Shown: in pieces, positions 1 to 9,002 of the stretch
Layout: each line of letters opens with the position of its first letter
How positions within the stretch are numbered: the first letter of the stretch is position 1
Assembly (NCBI GenBank): GCA_958437495.1
Contig: CAUBOH010000016.1
Location: 1-55,904, forward strand
DNA length: 55,904 nt
Source of the DNA: an uncultured Collinsella sp.
GTDB taxonomy: Bacteria; Actinomycetota; Coriobacteriia; Coriobacteriales; Coriobacteriaceae
Reading direction: 5' to 3'
Notes under the pieces: generated by a model
The model's database searches: none
What the model saw: the letters and a program-made list of their open reading frames with translations, nothing else
Told to the model about the DNA's origin: nothing
Made by a program: the position numbers and the translations under genes

Positions 1-1
1 C

Positions 2-76
2 GACGGCAACCGGCTCCAGCTCTACGCCGCCAACGGTACCGCCGCGCAGTCCTGGAGTTTTAAATCGAAGCATTAG
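2..76 (+). CDS. C-terminal end of a ricin-type lectin-domain protein (partial)
   Basis: The first 24 codons read DGNRLQLYAANGTAAQSWSF and four more residues, then a TAG at 74-76. The pattern of short polar/aromatic segments ending in a Q-x-W motif is that of the last repeat of a ricin B-type beta-trefoil, a carbohydrate-binding fold often found at the C-terminus of secreted surface proteins in gut actinobacteria. The rest of the gene lies upstream of the window, so the enzymatic or structural part is unknown. Its base composition is GC-rich, unlike the gene that follows, so the compositional boundary of the polysaccharide cassette falls right after this stop codon. Confidence 0.6.
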   Translation, partial: DGNRLQLYAANGTAAQSWSFKSKH

Positions 77-160
77 CTCTTGTCTAGTTGTTTTTAGAAC
101 TCTTTTAGACCCCTCAAGTCATCGTCTTTTTGGTTGTAAAATAGGGCACTCTTCTAATAA

Positions 161-3100
161 ATGAGGATGGCCTCATTTGTAAATTGGTATTTCAAGGAGC
201 TGGAATTGAATCGCACCCTTAACGATTGGTTGGTCGAGCTCGAAGGTAGTCTTGAGGACTGGGAGATTTCCGCCCTTAACGACAGGTCGTATCTCGACGA
301 TTGTTTTGCATGCAATTTGTCATTCGGCACGGGCGGTATTCGCGGTTTGATGGGCGTTGGCCCTAATAGGATGAATGCGGTTACCATTGGAAGGGCGACG
401 CAGGGGGTTGCATCTTATCTAAATCATGCTTCAAAGTCGGATCGCTCATCTGTAGCGATTGCCTATGACACGAGAATCCATAGCCATGATTTTGCGGTTA
501 AAACGGCATGCGTTTTGGCAGGTAATAACATTGAGTGCCATTTGTTTAAGACACATCAACCAACTCCTCTGCTGAGCTATGCTGTGAGAAAGTTGGGGTG
601 CGATGCAGGTATCTGTATTACCGCATCGCATAATCCTATGGAATACAATGGTTATAAGGTTTATGGCCACACCGGAGATCAGGCAACCGATTCTCTTGCT
701 AAAAGTATCCAGTCTCAAATTGAGCTTGTTGACCCGTTTGATGATGTGCATGAGATTTCATTCGATACTGCTTTGAAGTCCGGAATCGTTCGCTGGATTC
801 CAAATTCGTTAATTGAATCATACTGGGGCGATGTCTTGGACGAGATTGAGCTCCGTGACTGCTCTAATCTTAGCGTGGTCTATTCGCCTCTTGGCGGAAC
901 GGGCCTCCGTCATGCAATTAAAATGTTTGATTTTCTTGGCATCGATTACCATCTTGTTGAATCGCAGCTTATAGATGATGGTACCTTCCCTGGAATTCCG
1001 AAGCCTAATCCAGAAAATGCTTCTGCTATGGAGGAAGGCATCGCGCTTGCTCAAGATTGTGGTGCAGATCTGTTTCTTGCGACGGACCCGGATGCCGATC
1101 GCCTCGGCGTCGCTGCAAGAGAAGCTGGATCTGTGAAGTTGCTTTCCGGCAATGAGCTTGGATTACTTCTGTTAGATTATTTGGCAGCTAATAATAGCCT
1201 AAATAATCCTTTAGCCGTTACATCTATTGTCTCTGATCCTCTCGCAGATTCAATTGCGCTGAACTATGGAATTGAACTACGTAGAACTCTCACTGGTTTT
1301 AAATATGTCGGTGAGCAAATCGACTCTCTCGACGCGAAGGGCGAAGCCAATCGGTTTATGTTTGGCTTTGAAGAGAGCTGTGGATACCTTAAGGGTTCTT
1401 ATGTTCGAGATAAAGACGGCATTAATGCGGTTGCACTGACCTGCGAAATGGCTTCTTTTTATAAGCGTAAGGGCATGACCTTGTTTGATGCTCTCGAAGA
1501 TCTATATGCTCGCTTTGGATACTCGCTTAACAAGCAGATTAATTGGACGCTGGAAGGAACCAAGGGTAATAACATAATTAACTATGTGGTTAATAGTTTT
1601 AGGAATTCTGCCCTCGCCAGCATAGGCGGTTTTAAGGTGGAGCACATTAATGACTATAGCCATGGTATTTTTGGTCCATCTATTTGCAATGGGCACAGAT
1701 GTTTGAGCGATGAAACACTCCCGCCATCTAATGTAATTGAATTATGTCTAGAGGGAGAAGCAAAGGTGATACTTCGTCCTTCTGGAACTGAGCCGAAGCT
1801 CAAAGTTTATGTCTTTGCAAGGGGAGATTCGAAAAAAGATTGCCGTAATTCATTGGATGAGCTTGTAAGTAACGTATCTGCACTTGTTGACGATAGGATT
1901 AAACAAGTGAGTGAAAAGAATATTCATGTAATTCTGCTTTCTGGCGGATCGGGGACTCGTCTTTGGCCCCTATCGAACTCTGCAAGATCGAAACAGTTTT
2001 TAAAGGTTCTGAGAGATCAGAATGGCAACCATATCTCTATGGTTCAACGCGTCTATTCGCAGATTTGCAAAGTCGATGCCACGATTGATATTACTATTGC
2101 TACAAGCTCGGTGCAGGCTGATAGTCTATCGATGCAAATTCCGAGCCAGTATTCGCTGGTTACTGAGCCTGAAAGACGAGATACCGCACCTGCCATCATG
2201 CTTGCTTGCGCAAATTTGTTGTTAGAACAAGGGGCTTCCGATGATGACCCTGTTGTCGTAATGCCAATTGACACTTTTGCTGACCAAGCTTATTACGACA
2301 AAATTCCTCAGTTAGCCAAGGCGATTTCCGCCTCCAATAAAGATCTTATTTTGCTTGGAGTGGAACCAACCTATCCTTCTGAGAAATACGGTTATATCCT
2401 TCCGGCAGAATCAGAGAAAGATGGCGTGAAGGACGTTCTGTCCTTTAGGGAAAAGCCTGACGAGAAAACGGCAAAGGAATATATATCCGCAAATGCGCTC
2501 TGGAACTGTGGCGTATTTGGCTTTAAGCTCAGGTTTCTTCATGAAACAATTGAAAAATATTACGTTCCTTCTAATTATGAAGACATGCTGTCCCACTATG
2601 GACTCTTTCCGAAAACCAGTTTTGACTATGAGATTGTCGAAAAAGCCAAGAGGATTGGCGTAATTTCTTATTCCGGTACTTGGAAAGACTTGGGAACATG
2701 GAATACGCTCACGGATGAAATGGACGCTGCTGTTTCGGGGGAAGCATCCGTCGATTGGAATACGTGTAACAATGTTCATGTTATCAATGAGACAAGCCTG
2801 CCGATGGTTATTGCTGGACTAAGTGATTCTGTTGTAGTTGCTACCCAGGATGGCATTCTTGTTTCAGGTAAGGAGGAGAGTGCCCATATAAAGGAGCTTG
2901 TCTCGTCGGCTGCCCGTGACTGTCCAATGGTTGAATCGTCATCGTGGGGGCGTTATAGCGTTTTGGATTCCCATCAATCGGCCGGTCAATCAAAGGGCGA
3001 AATTAAAAGAATCCAGGTAAAACAATCGGAATCAATTGACTGCGCTTCTCTGACTAACGTCTATTCGTGTTTAGTCGTGGCTGACGGAACTGGATATTTA

Positions 3101-3229
3101 GAGACGGACAATCGAGAGATTGAACTGCATCCTGGCGTTTCCTTTGTTTACGACCAAGATGCTAGTTATAAGATCAATGCAATTTCCGATTTGGATTTAG
3201 TTTGCGTTGAGATTAAACAGACCGTTTAA
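161..3229 (+). CDS. Fusion: phosphosugar mutase (PMM/PGM) + mannose-1-phosphate guanylyltransferase + degenerate cupin
   Basis: A 1022-residue protein predicted to make GDP-mannose from mannose-6-phosphate. Residues 1-585 are an alpha-D-phosphohexomutase of the long PgcA/PMM2 type: a GTGGIRG loop near 55, the phosphoserine loop ITASHNP (Ser156), the metal loop DPDADR (309-314), the sugar loop GFEESCG and the phosphate loop RPSGTEPK. From about residue 587 a second enzyme starts with the nucleotidyltransferase loop LSGGSGTRLWPLS, followed by FREKPD and WNCGVFGF, as in ManC. The usual PADH-type motif reads PIDTF, as I recall for Firmicutes-type ManC proteins. The last ~100 residues align with the phosphomannose isomerase cupin of ManC/AlgA, but its histidine metal ligands are absent. 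No frameshift is seen across the junction. Start is ATG 161 or ATG 167; the ribosome site is weak. This is the first gene of the AT-rich cassette. Confidence 0.85.
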   Translation: MRMASFVNWYFKELELNRTLNDWLVELEGSLEDWEISALNDRSYLDDCFACNLSFGTGGIRGLMGVGPNRMNAVTIGRATQGVASYLNHASKSDRSSVAIAYDTRIHSHDFAVKTACVLAGNNIECHLFKTHQPTPLLSYAVRKLGCDAGICITASHNPMEYNGYKVYGHTGDQATDSLAKSIQSQIELVDPFDDVHEISFDTALKSGIVRWIPNSLIESYWGDVLDEIELRDCSNLSVVYSPLGGTGLRHAIKMFDFLGIDYHLVESQLIDDGTFPGIPKPNPENASAMEEGIALAQDCGADLFLATDPDADRLGVAAREAGSVKLLSGNELGLLLLDYLAANNSLNNPLAVTSIVSDPLADSIALNYGIELRRTLTGFKYVGEQIDSLDAKGEANRFMFGFEESCGYLKGSYVRDKDGINAVALTCEMASFYKRKGMTLFDALEDLYARFGYSLNKQINWTLEGTKGNNIINYVVNSFRNSALASIGGFKVEHINDYSHGIFGPSICNGHRCLSDETLPPSNVIELCLEGEAKVILRPSGTEPKLKVYVFARGDSKKDCRNSLDELVSNVSALVDDRIKQVSEKNIHVILLSGGSGTRLWPLSNSARSKQFLKVLRDQNGNHISMVQRVYSQICKVDATIDITIATSSVQADSLSMQIPSQYSLVTEPERRDTAPAIMLACANLLLEQGASDDDPVVVMPIDTFADQAYYDKIPQLAKAISASNKDLILLGVEPTYPSEKYGYILPAESEKDGVKDVLSFREKPDEKTAKEYISANALWNCGVFGFKLRFLHETIEKYYVPSNYEDMLSHYGLFPKTSFDYEIVEKAKRIGVISYSGTWKDLGTWNTLTDEMDAAVSGEASVDWNTCNNVHVINETSLPMVIAGLSDSVVVATQDGILVSGKEESAHIKELVSSAARDCPMVESSSWGRYSVLDSHQSAGQSKGEIKRIQVKQSESIDCASLTNVYSCLVVADGTGYLETDNREIELHPGVSFVYDQDASYKINAISDLDLVCVEIKQTV

Positions 3230-3250
3230 ATTAGTAAAGGGCACCGATTG

Positions 3251-3952
3251 ATGAACTCAAAAGTTCTAGTAATAATTCCTGCATACAATGAGTCGACAAA
3301 TATTGTTAAGACCGTCCAATCGGTTTCCGATTGCGGTTACGACTACGTTGTTATCAATGACGGGTCAACCGATAATACCTTTGATGTTTGTTTAGAGCAT
3401 CATATAAATGTTATCGATCTACCACAGAATTTAGGTATTGGTGGTGCGGTGCAGGCTGGCCATAAATACGCTCTTAAATACGGGTATGATATTGACGTTC
3501 AAGTTGATGGTGACGGCCAGCATGACCCGGCATATATCCATGACCTAATTGAAGAAATGGAAATGTCCAATAGTGACCTTGTTATAGGCTCTCGCTTCAA
3601 GGTTAAAACCGACGGCTTCCAATCGACTCTTATGAGGAGAATTGGAATAATGTGGTTTACTTTCTTTTTAAAGCTACTTACAGGGAAAACTGTCACAGAT
3701 CCTACATCAGGTTTTCGTGCTTCCGGCAAGAAGGCCATCAAGTTATTTTCTCAGCACTATCCCATTGACTATCCTGAGCCAGAGTCTATTGCGTACGCGT
3801 TGTCAAACGGGTTATCGGTAGGCGAGGTCTCTGTGATAATGAAAGAGAGACAAGGTGGTGTTTCATCCATCGGTGGCTTCTCGAGCGTTTACTACATGAT
3901 AAAAGTTACCCTATCGGTGGCTATTTCTTGGTTTTCATCTCATTCAAAGTAG
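3251..3952 (+). CDS. Glycosyltransferase family 2 (polyprenyl-phosphate hexose synthase-like)
   Basis: A GT-A fold transferase with VIIPAYNE at the N-terminus, VINDGSTDNT, the metal/nucleotide motif QVDGDGQHD and IGSRF, as in DPM1/DpgS-type enzymes that load a hexose from a nucleotide sugar onto polyprenyl phosphate. At about 233 residues it lacks the C-terminal helices of GtrB proteins. The next gene encodes a small DUF2304 membrane protein, a frequent partner of such short GT2 enzymes, which may supply the membrane anchor. A ribosome site (TAAAGGG, 3235-3241) serves either TTG 3248 or ATG 3251; I chose ATG. GDP-mannose from the preceding fusion enzyme would be a natural donor, but this is inference. 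Confidence 0.85.
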   Translation: MNSKVLVIIPAYNESTNIVKTVQSVSDCGYDYVVINDGSTDNTFDVCLEHHINVIDLPQNLGIGGAVQAGHKYALKYGYDIDVQVDGDGQHDPAYIHDLIEEMEMSNSDLVIGSRFKVKTDGFQSTLMRRIGIMWFTFFLKLLTGKTVTDPTSGFRASGKKAIKLFSQHYPIDYPEPESIAYALSNGLSVGEVSVIMKERQGGVSSIGGFSSVYYMIKVTLSVAISWFSSHSK

Positions 3953-3960
3953 GATTTCTT

Positions 3961-4323
3961 ATGACGACAAGATTGCTAGCAATTATCACCGTTCTCGTAC
4001 TTGCTTTCTACGTGCTCATGTTGATTCGTAAAGAGAAGCTTGAGTTGAAGTATGCGTTGCTATGGTTTGTCCTTTCTATTATTTTGATTCTGTTTGCTTG
4101 CTTTCCCTCAGTGCTAACGTTTCTTTCTTTCAGACTTGGCTTCGAGCTCACTTCTAATTTTCTATTCTTTATTGCTATCTTTTTTCTGCTTTTACAGGCT
4201 CTCTCTCTGAGCTCCACAGTTAGCAAACAACAACAGGCGATCAAGAATCTATCTCAAGCTCTTGCCTTGCTTAAGCATCAGCTTGATAACGGAAATGGTG
4301 GATGTAATGATGACGAGCTATAA
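3961..4323 (+). CDS. DUF2304 family small membrane protein
   Basis: A 120-residue protein with three hydrophobic segments (about residues 3-22, 32-50 and 60-80) separated by short charged loops, and a hydrophilic helical tail rich in Gln/Leu/Ala. The segment RKEKLELKYALLWFVLS is characteristic of DUF2304 proteins, which repeatedly lie directly downstream of short GT2 genes and are thought to act as their membrane partner. The ATG at 3961 follows the preceding stop by 8 bases with an AGGA upstream. Function is not established experimentally as far as I know. Confidence 0.78.
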   Translation: MTTRLLAIITVLVLAFYVLMLIRKEKLELKYALLWFVLSIILILFACFPSVLTFLSFRLGFELTSNFLFFIAIFFLLLQALSLSSTVSKQQQAIKNLSQALALLKHQLDNGNGGCNDDEL

Positions 4324-5386
4324 GATTCCTCTGTATTTGGATAATTTGGTCTTTAGTTTACAGAAGACCGGCGGAGGATCCATTTATTGGGAAAGCATCG
4401 TCAAGGCTGCGCTTCTAGATACATCGTTCGATGTCACCATCTTTGAACGTAAAGACTCTCGACAAAATGAAGTTAGAAATAAAATGTCGCTTGAGGGCGC
4501 GAAGCGTATTATTCAAAGCGAATCGCCTCTTCGCATTGATGAGTTTAAAAAACTAGATATTCCCGAAGATGGCTTGTTGCACTCATCGTATTTTCGTGTT
4601 CCAAAATCTTCAAACATTAAAAACGTTTGTACGGTTCATGATTTTATTTGCATGAATCAGTATCAAGGTCTTCTTAAAGCCGTTTCCTTTTATCAGATAA
4701 AGAAGGCGGCGTTAAAAGCTAGCGGTATTATTTGCATCTCGGAGAGCACACGTCGAGATTTGCTCAACTATATACCCGAAGCGAATTCGAAGCAGATCGA
4801 GATCATTCATCAGGGCTATGATGATTCTTCCTATAACTATGACCCTAATCTGAAAAGAGATAATGCCGTTTGTTTTATCGGCAATCGTAGGTCTGCATAT
4901 AAGAATTTCGAGTTAGCTGTTAAGGCAGTCGCAAGGGTTCCGCAAATAGAGTTACGAATTATTGGTGCTTCGCTAAATGATGACGAGCGCAATTTGCTTG
5001 ATGAGATGATACCGGGTAGATTTACAAACTACGTTTATCCTTCAGCCTCTGAGGTTTCAAATATCTTTAATCGTTCAATCGCCCTTCTTTATTTGTCGGA
5101 GTATGAGGGATTTGGAATTCCAGTTCTTGAGTCCATGGCTTCCGGGCTGCCTGTAATTGGGCTGAATATCAGCTCAATTCCTGAAGTTGCGGGTGATGCA
5201 GCCTTACTGCTTAAGGAATCAAATGTTGATGATGTCGTTGACTCGATAAACTCGCTCTTAAGTGAATCATGTCTGTTCGAGCAGAAAGTTAGTCAAGGAT
5301 TGAAGCGGGTCTTAGATTTCTCCTGGAGTAAAACCGCCGCAAAGACTCTTGATTATTACAAATATATCTATGGTTCGAATTATTAA
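4307..5386 (+). CDS. Glycosyltransferase family 4 (GT-B)
   Basis: A roughly 359-residue GT-B transferase. The C-terminal nucleotide-sugar half carries EYEGFGIPVLESMASGLPVI, the E-x7-E signature of GT4 enzymes, and the preceding half has VCTVHDFI and GIICISESTRRDLL, typical acceptor-domain segments of mannosyl- and rhamnosyltransferases. It overlaps the end of the DUF2304 gene by 17 bases, which implies translational coupling; ATG 4307 or 4310 is preceded by GGTGGA. It presumably adds one sugar of the repeat unit, substrate unknown. Confidence 0.85.
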   Translation: MMTSYKIPLYLDNLVFSLQKTGGGSIYWESIVKAALLDTSFDVTIFERKDSRQNEVRNKMSLEGAKRIIQSESPLRIDEFKKLDIPEDGLLHSSYFRVPKSSNIKNVCTVHDFICMNQYQGLLKAVSFYQIKKAALKASGIICISESTRRDLLNYIPEANSKQIEIIHQGYDDSSYNYDPNLKRDNAVCFIGNRRSAYKNFELAVKAVARVPQIELRIIGASLNDDERNLLDEMIPGRFTNYVYPSASEVSNIFNRSIALLYLSEYEGFGIPVLESMASGLPVIGLNISSIPEVAGDAALLLKESNVDDVVDSINSLLSESCLFEQKVSQGLKRVLDFSWSKTAAKTLDYYKYIYGSNY

Positions 5387-5401
5387 TAGTGGGAATTATT
5401 G

Positions 5402-6652
5402 GTGTTTAGAACAAACTTGACCTTATCAACAAAACAAAATATGCTCTGGAATTCAATAGGCTGTCTAATTTATCAAGCCTGTATGTGGGCCATGACGATT
5501 GCGGTCGTAATCTTTTCAAATGATTACGAGAATTCCGGTCGACTTGCATTTGCTATGGCTCTTGGAAATATTTATTATCCCCTTGCCACGTATAACATGA
5601 GGACTATTCAAGTTTCTGACTTAACAAACGAGTATTCTTCTGGTCAATATATCGCCTTTAGGTTTTTCACAGTATTTGCTGGCGTGATTCCCGTTTTGAT
5701 ATATCTCTTTTTAACATCGCCGATAACTTCTTTTCCCACTTGTTTGGCATGGTTGTTGTTTAAAGCGGATGAAGCCTTCTGCTCTGTATTTTACGCAATA
5801 GAACAGCGTGCATTGAGAATGGACTACATAGGGATTTCACAAGGGGTTCGTGGTGTGATCTGCCTTGGCCTCTTTATAGCGTTGTTGTCCTGTGGGCTTA
5901 CGCTGCCCCTTGCCTTAATTGGAATCTCTATTTGCTGTATTTTGATTACTTGGCTATTTGACTTTAGGTCTGCCAGTCAGTTCGAATCAGTTATTCCAAC
6001 AATTAATTTATCGACAATTGGTGAACTTGCAGTAAAGTTCTTTCCGGCGGTTGTGACGCTAGTCTGCTACGGATCAGTTGTTTCAATCATCAGGCAAAAA
6101 TTTGGAATTGCCTATGGTGATGCTGAGCTTGGAAAATATGCCGCAATTGCAACTCCAACAGTTTTGGTTCAGGTTGCTGCGTCATACCTATATAATCCTC
6201 TTCTCGTAAATGCTGCAAAATGTTGGTCCGAGCACGACTATCGTAAGTTTCAGCAGTTTGTAATTAGAACTCTACTCGCAATTTGCTTCATCGGCGCTGT
6301 CGCCATTTTGATGAGTGAATTAATCGGTAAGTCAGTTTTACTGCTTGTGTATGGTTTCTCAATTGAGTCCAGCGTTTACCTGCTTTCCCCGGCGTTATTC
6401 GCAACCGTAGTTACAACTTTATTTGCCTTTTCTTTTGATATATTGACTGTCATGCGTCATTTAAACATTGCCCTCATTGCTAATGTTTGCTCATTGTTGG
6501 TCGCCTTCGTAGGCTGTGGGATTCTGTTTGTGATATATGGTGCCAACGGTATCAATATTGCAGTTGTTGTTTCTTTTGGTATTGGCTTATTAATTTGTCT
6601 TATTGATTTGTCCGTTACATTCCACAAAGTTAAAAGGACTAATGGTGAATAG
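5402..6652 (+). CDS. wzx: Wzx-like polysaccharide flippase (MOP family)
   Basis: About 416 residues with around 12 hydrophobic segments distributed along the whole length and few charges, the layout of MOP/PST-family lipid-linked oligosaccharide flippases. Its N-terminal stretch (LSTKQNMLWNSIGCLIYQ) and position among glycosyltransferases fit Wzx. It would move an undecaprenyl-linked repeat unit across the membrane. Start is GTG 5402 (or TTG 5399) behind GTGGGA. Its stop overlaps the start of the following acetyltransferase. No separate Wzy-like polymerase is obvious; the DUF2142 protein at 9003 is a polytopic candidate. Confidence 0.75.
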   Translation: MFRTNLTLSTKQNMLWNSIGCLIYQACMWAMTIAVVIFSNDYENSGRLAFAMALGNIYYPLATYNMRTIQVSDLTNEYSSGQYIAFRFFTVFAGVIPVLIYLFLTSPITSFPTCLAWLLFKADEAFCSVFYAIEQRALRMDYIGISQGVRGVICLGLFIALLSCGLTLPLALIGISICCILITWLFDFRSASQFESVIPTINLSTIGELAVKFFPAVVTLVCYGSVVSIIRQKFGIAYGDAELGKYAAIATPTVLVQVAASYLYNPLLVNAAKCWSEHDYRKFQQFVIRTLLAICFIGAVAILMSELIGKSVLLLVYGFSIESSVYLLSPALFATVVTTLFAFSFDILTVMRHLNIALIANVCSLLVAFVGCGILFVIYGANGINIAVVVSFGIGLLICLIDLSVTFHKVKRTNGE

Positions 6653-7232
6653 TATCTTTAACGACCTTAAACATTATTCGCTTTCAGATATCGTCAGGAT
6701 GGCGTGGTCCTTTTTCTTTACTCTAGTCTGCTTTCCTGGTGCCAAGCTTGTTCGACGCCCTATTTCAATTAGGGGAAAGTCTTCTTTTCACTTTGGCAAG
6801 GGGCTGTCTACTGGAAGAAACTGTCGAATAGAGGTATTTGAACAAGGTCTTATTACCATGGGCAATAATTGCCAAATTGGCGATAATGTGCACCTTGTAT
6901 CTTCAAGCTGTGTTGAAATTGGTAATGACTGCCTGTTCGCTTCAAAAGTCTTTATTAGCGATACGAGCCATGGAGCATACGGATCGGATACGCCTTTATC
7001 CGTTCCGGCAGAAAGGAAGCTTAGCGCTGAGGGCGTTCGTATTGGTGATCGCGTATGGCTAGGTGAGAATGTTTGCGTTCTTCCGGGAGTTTCTATTGGA
7101 GATGGGACAATTGTTGGCGCTGGAGGGGTTGTGACGCGATCTTTGCCCGATAATGTTATTGCGGTTGGTGCTCCGGCCCAACCTATTAAACGATATGATT
7201 TTGAGTCCCAGTCTTGGATTCCAATAAATTAG
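6642..7232 (+). CDS. Left-handed beta-helix acyltransferase (sugar O-acetyltransferase)
   Basis: A 196-residue protein of the hexapeptide-repeat family. From about residue 60 it shows repeated [LIV]-G-x4 units (MGNNCQIGDNVHLV, IGNDCLFASKVFI, IGDRVWLGENVCVLPGVSIGDGTIVGAGGVV) ending in the usual VTRSLPDNVIAVGAPAQPI. The catalytic His in the extended loop is present in SDTSHG. This is the WcaF/Maa type, which transfers acetyl from acetyl-CoA onto a sugar hydroxyl. The ATG at 6642 has an AAAAGGAC site and overlaps the flippase stop by 11 bases. It likely decorates the glycan repeat. Confidence 0.85.
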   Translation: MVNSIFNDLKHYSLSDIVRMAWSFFFTLVCFPGAKLVRRPISIRGKSSFHFGKGLSTGRNCRIEVFEQGLITMGNNCQIGDNVHLVSSSCVEIGNDCLFASKVFISDTSHGAYGSDTPLSVPAERKLSAEGVRIGDRVWLGENVCVLPGVSIGDGTIVGAGGVVTRSLPDNVIAVGAPAQPIKRYDFESQSWIPIN

Positions 7233-7242
7233 ATGGTGATTT

Positions 7243-8043
7243 ATGTTTACCGCTTCAGATCATAGTTTCGTTGTTTGCGCATATAAGGAGAATCCTTATA
7301 TTTCGGGAACGATTCAATCCCTGATGAACCAAACAGTACGAGGAAACATTATTTTGTCCACTTCCACGCCGAGTAAATACCTTGAAGATGTTTGCTCGGA
7401 GTTTGGAATAGAGATGGTCGTCAATCCTCATCCGCATCTTGCGGGTGATGATTGGAATTATGGTTACAACTCGGCTGGTACTAAGCTCGTCACCATGGCT
7501 CATCAAGACGATTATTATGATCCGTCATTTTTGGAACGCACTATTGCCGCTTTGAATAAATACGATGAGTCCGAATCGCTCCTGTCTTTCACGGATTATT
7601 TTGAACTCCGTAATGACCAAAGGGTGTATGACAACTCTCTTCTTAAAATTAAGAGGATCATGAATTCGCCCCTGTCATCTGCCCTTCTTAATAACTCGGT
7701 GTTCTTGAAAAAAAGAATCCTTTCATTTGGCGATTCAATTTGCTGCCCTGCAGTAACTCTGGTTAAGAAAAACGTTGGGCCAAGTCCTTTCGATACCACG
7801 TTTAAAAATTCATGTGATTATAAAACATGGGTTGATTTAGCTATGGTCAAAGGACGATTCGTCTATATTCCCGAACCGCTCGTCGGGCATCGCATTTATG
7901 CTGAATCGGCAACTTCCCTAAATTTGGGTGAGGACATTCGTAAGGGCGAAGATTTCGAAATACTGTCTAGCCTTTGGCCGAAGCCTATTGCAAAAGCCGT
8001 GAATCGTGTTTATGCACTCAGCGAGAATAGTAATAATCTGTAA
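7243..8043 (+). CDS. Glycosyltransferase family 2
   Basis: A 266-residue GT-A protein. The N-terminus SFVVCAYKENPYISGTIQSLMNQ is the GT2 nucleotide-binding strand with its following helix, and MAHQDDYYDP is the DxD-type metal motif. The C-terminal part is soluble, with no membrane helices, so it acts as a peripheral cytoplasmic enzyme on a lipid-linked acceptor. It is separated from the acetyltransferase stop by 10 bases and followed without a gap by the epimerase leader. Donor and acceptor cannot be told from sequence. Confidence 0.8.
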   Translation: MFTASDHSFVVCAYKENPYISGTIQSLMNQTVRGNIILSTSTPSKYLEDVCSEFGIEMVVNPHPHLAGDDWNYGYNSAGTKLVTMAHQDDYYDPSFLERTIAALNKYDESESLLSFTDYFELRNDQRVYDNSLLKIKRIMNSPLSSALLNNSVFLKKRILSFGDSICCPAVTLVKKNVGPSPFDTTFKNSCDYKTWVDLAMVKGRFVYIPEPLVGHRIYAESATSLNLGEDIRKGEDFEILSSLWPKPIAKAVNRVYALSENSNNL

Positions 8044-8070
8044 TTGCAGACTTTAGAAAGGGTTATAGTC

Positions 8071-8913
8071 GTGAAAACGGTTCTTGTTACAGGTGCTAAC
8101 GGGTATATCGGCAAACATGTTGTTGCTGCTCTCAATAACATGAATGTTCATGTTATTGCGGCTGATGTTAATCCATATGTCGGCGATGATGCTGATGAGA
8201 CTATCTCCGCTAATATTTTGGATCCGGAGTTTTCTCCGTCGAATTATCTGTCCTGTGTTCCTGATGTTTGTTTACACCTTGCGTGGAGAAATGGGTTTAA
8301 CCATAATTCGGAAACTCACATTGCCGATCTGTCCGGTCACTATGGTTTCCTTTTAAAGATGGCTGACTATGGAGTAAAGCACCTTGCCGTAATGGGTTCC
8401 ATGCATGAGGTTGGCTATTGGGAGGGGGCTATTTGTGATGATACGCCCTGCAACCCACAGTCATTGTATGGGATTGCAAAAGACTGCTTAAGGCGAACCA
8501 TGTTTCAGGAGGCTTCCCTAAAGGGTTTCAACCTTCAGTGGCTCAGAGGTTATTATATTTTCGGCGATGATGAGGGTTCTCAGTCTGTATTCGGAAAGCT
8601 GTTGAGAGCTGCTCGTTCCGGTGAAACTACATTCCCCTTTACGACTGGTAAAAACAAATTCGATTTTTCCAGCGTTAAGGATTTGGCCTATATGATCTCG
8701 TGTGCAGTCCTGCAAGATGAGATCAACGGTATCATCAATTGCTGCTCTGGTAACCCAGTTTCCCTTGCTGCTCAAATGGAACAGTTTATTAAGGATAATG
8801 AGCTGAATATTTCGCTTGAGTACGGCGCTTTTCCCGATCGGCCATATGATTCCCCTGGAGTGTGGGGAAACGCTGATAAGATAAAGGCAATTATGGCATC
8901 CAGGAATTGCTAG
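8071..8913 (+). CDS. NAD-dependent sugar epimerase/dehydratase (extended SDR)
   Basis: A 280-residue extended short-chain dehydrogenase. It begins with the NAD-binding loop TGANGYIGKH, has AVMGSMHEVGYW (catalytic Ser region) and SLYGIAKD (the Y-x3-K pair), and ends with a small substrate domain. Such enzymes epimerise, dehydrate or reduce nucleotide-activated sugars. GTG 8071 is preferred over upstream starts because AGAAAGG lies 8 bases before it. It is the last gene before a strong hairpin terminator at 8933-8963. The specific sugar is unknown. Confidence 0.8.
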   Translation: MKTVLVTGANGYIGKHVVAALNNMNVHVIAADVNPYVGDDADETISANILDPEFSPSNYLSCVPDVCLHLAWRNGFNHNSETHIADLSGHYGFLLKMADYGVKHLAVMGSMHEVGYWEGAICDDTPCNPQSLYGIAKDCLRRTMFQEASLKGFNLQWLRGYYIFGDDEGSQSVFGKLLRAARSGETTFPFTTGKNKFDFSSVKDLAYMISCAVLQDEINGIINCCSGNPVSLAAQMEQFIKDNELNISLEYGAFPDRPYDSPGVWGNADKIKAIMASRNC

Positions 8914-8932
8914 AAAATACATTAGTTATCTT

Positions 8933-8969
8933 CGATTGGCCTTGAGATTATCTAGGCCAATCGTTGTTT
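8933..8969 (+). terminator. Rho-independent terminator after the epimerase gene
   Basis: A perfect 9-bp stem (CGATTGGCC at 8933-8941 with its complement at 8955-8963) with a 13-base loop, followed by TTGTTT. It lies 20 bases after the epimerase stop and would end or attenuate the first part of the cassette transcript. Confidence 0.65.
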
Positions 8970-9002
8970 AATGCTGAGTTATGGACCCAATTGGATATCG
9001 AT

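Noticed and set aside
1880..1940. Frameshift or missed stop between the mutase and ManC halves
   Set aside because: The frame is open and reads through a plausible linker of about 20 residues, with both halves in the same frame and with intact motifs.
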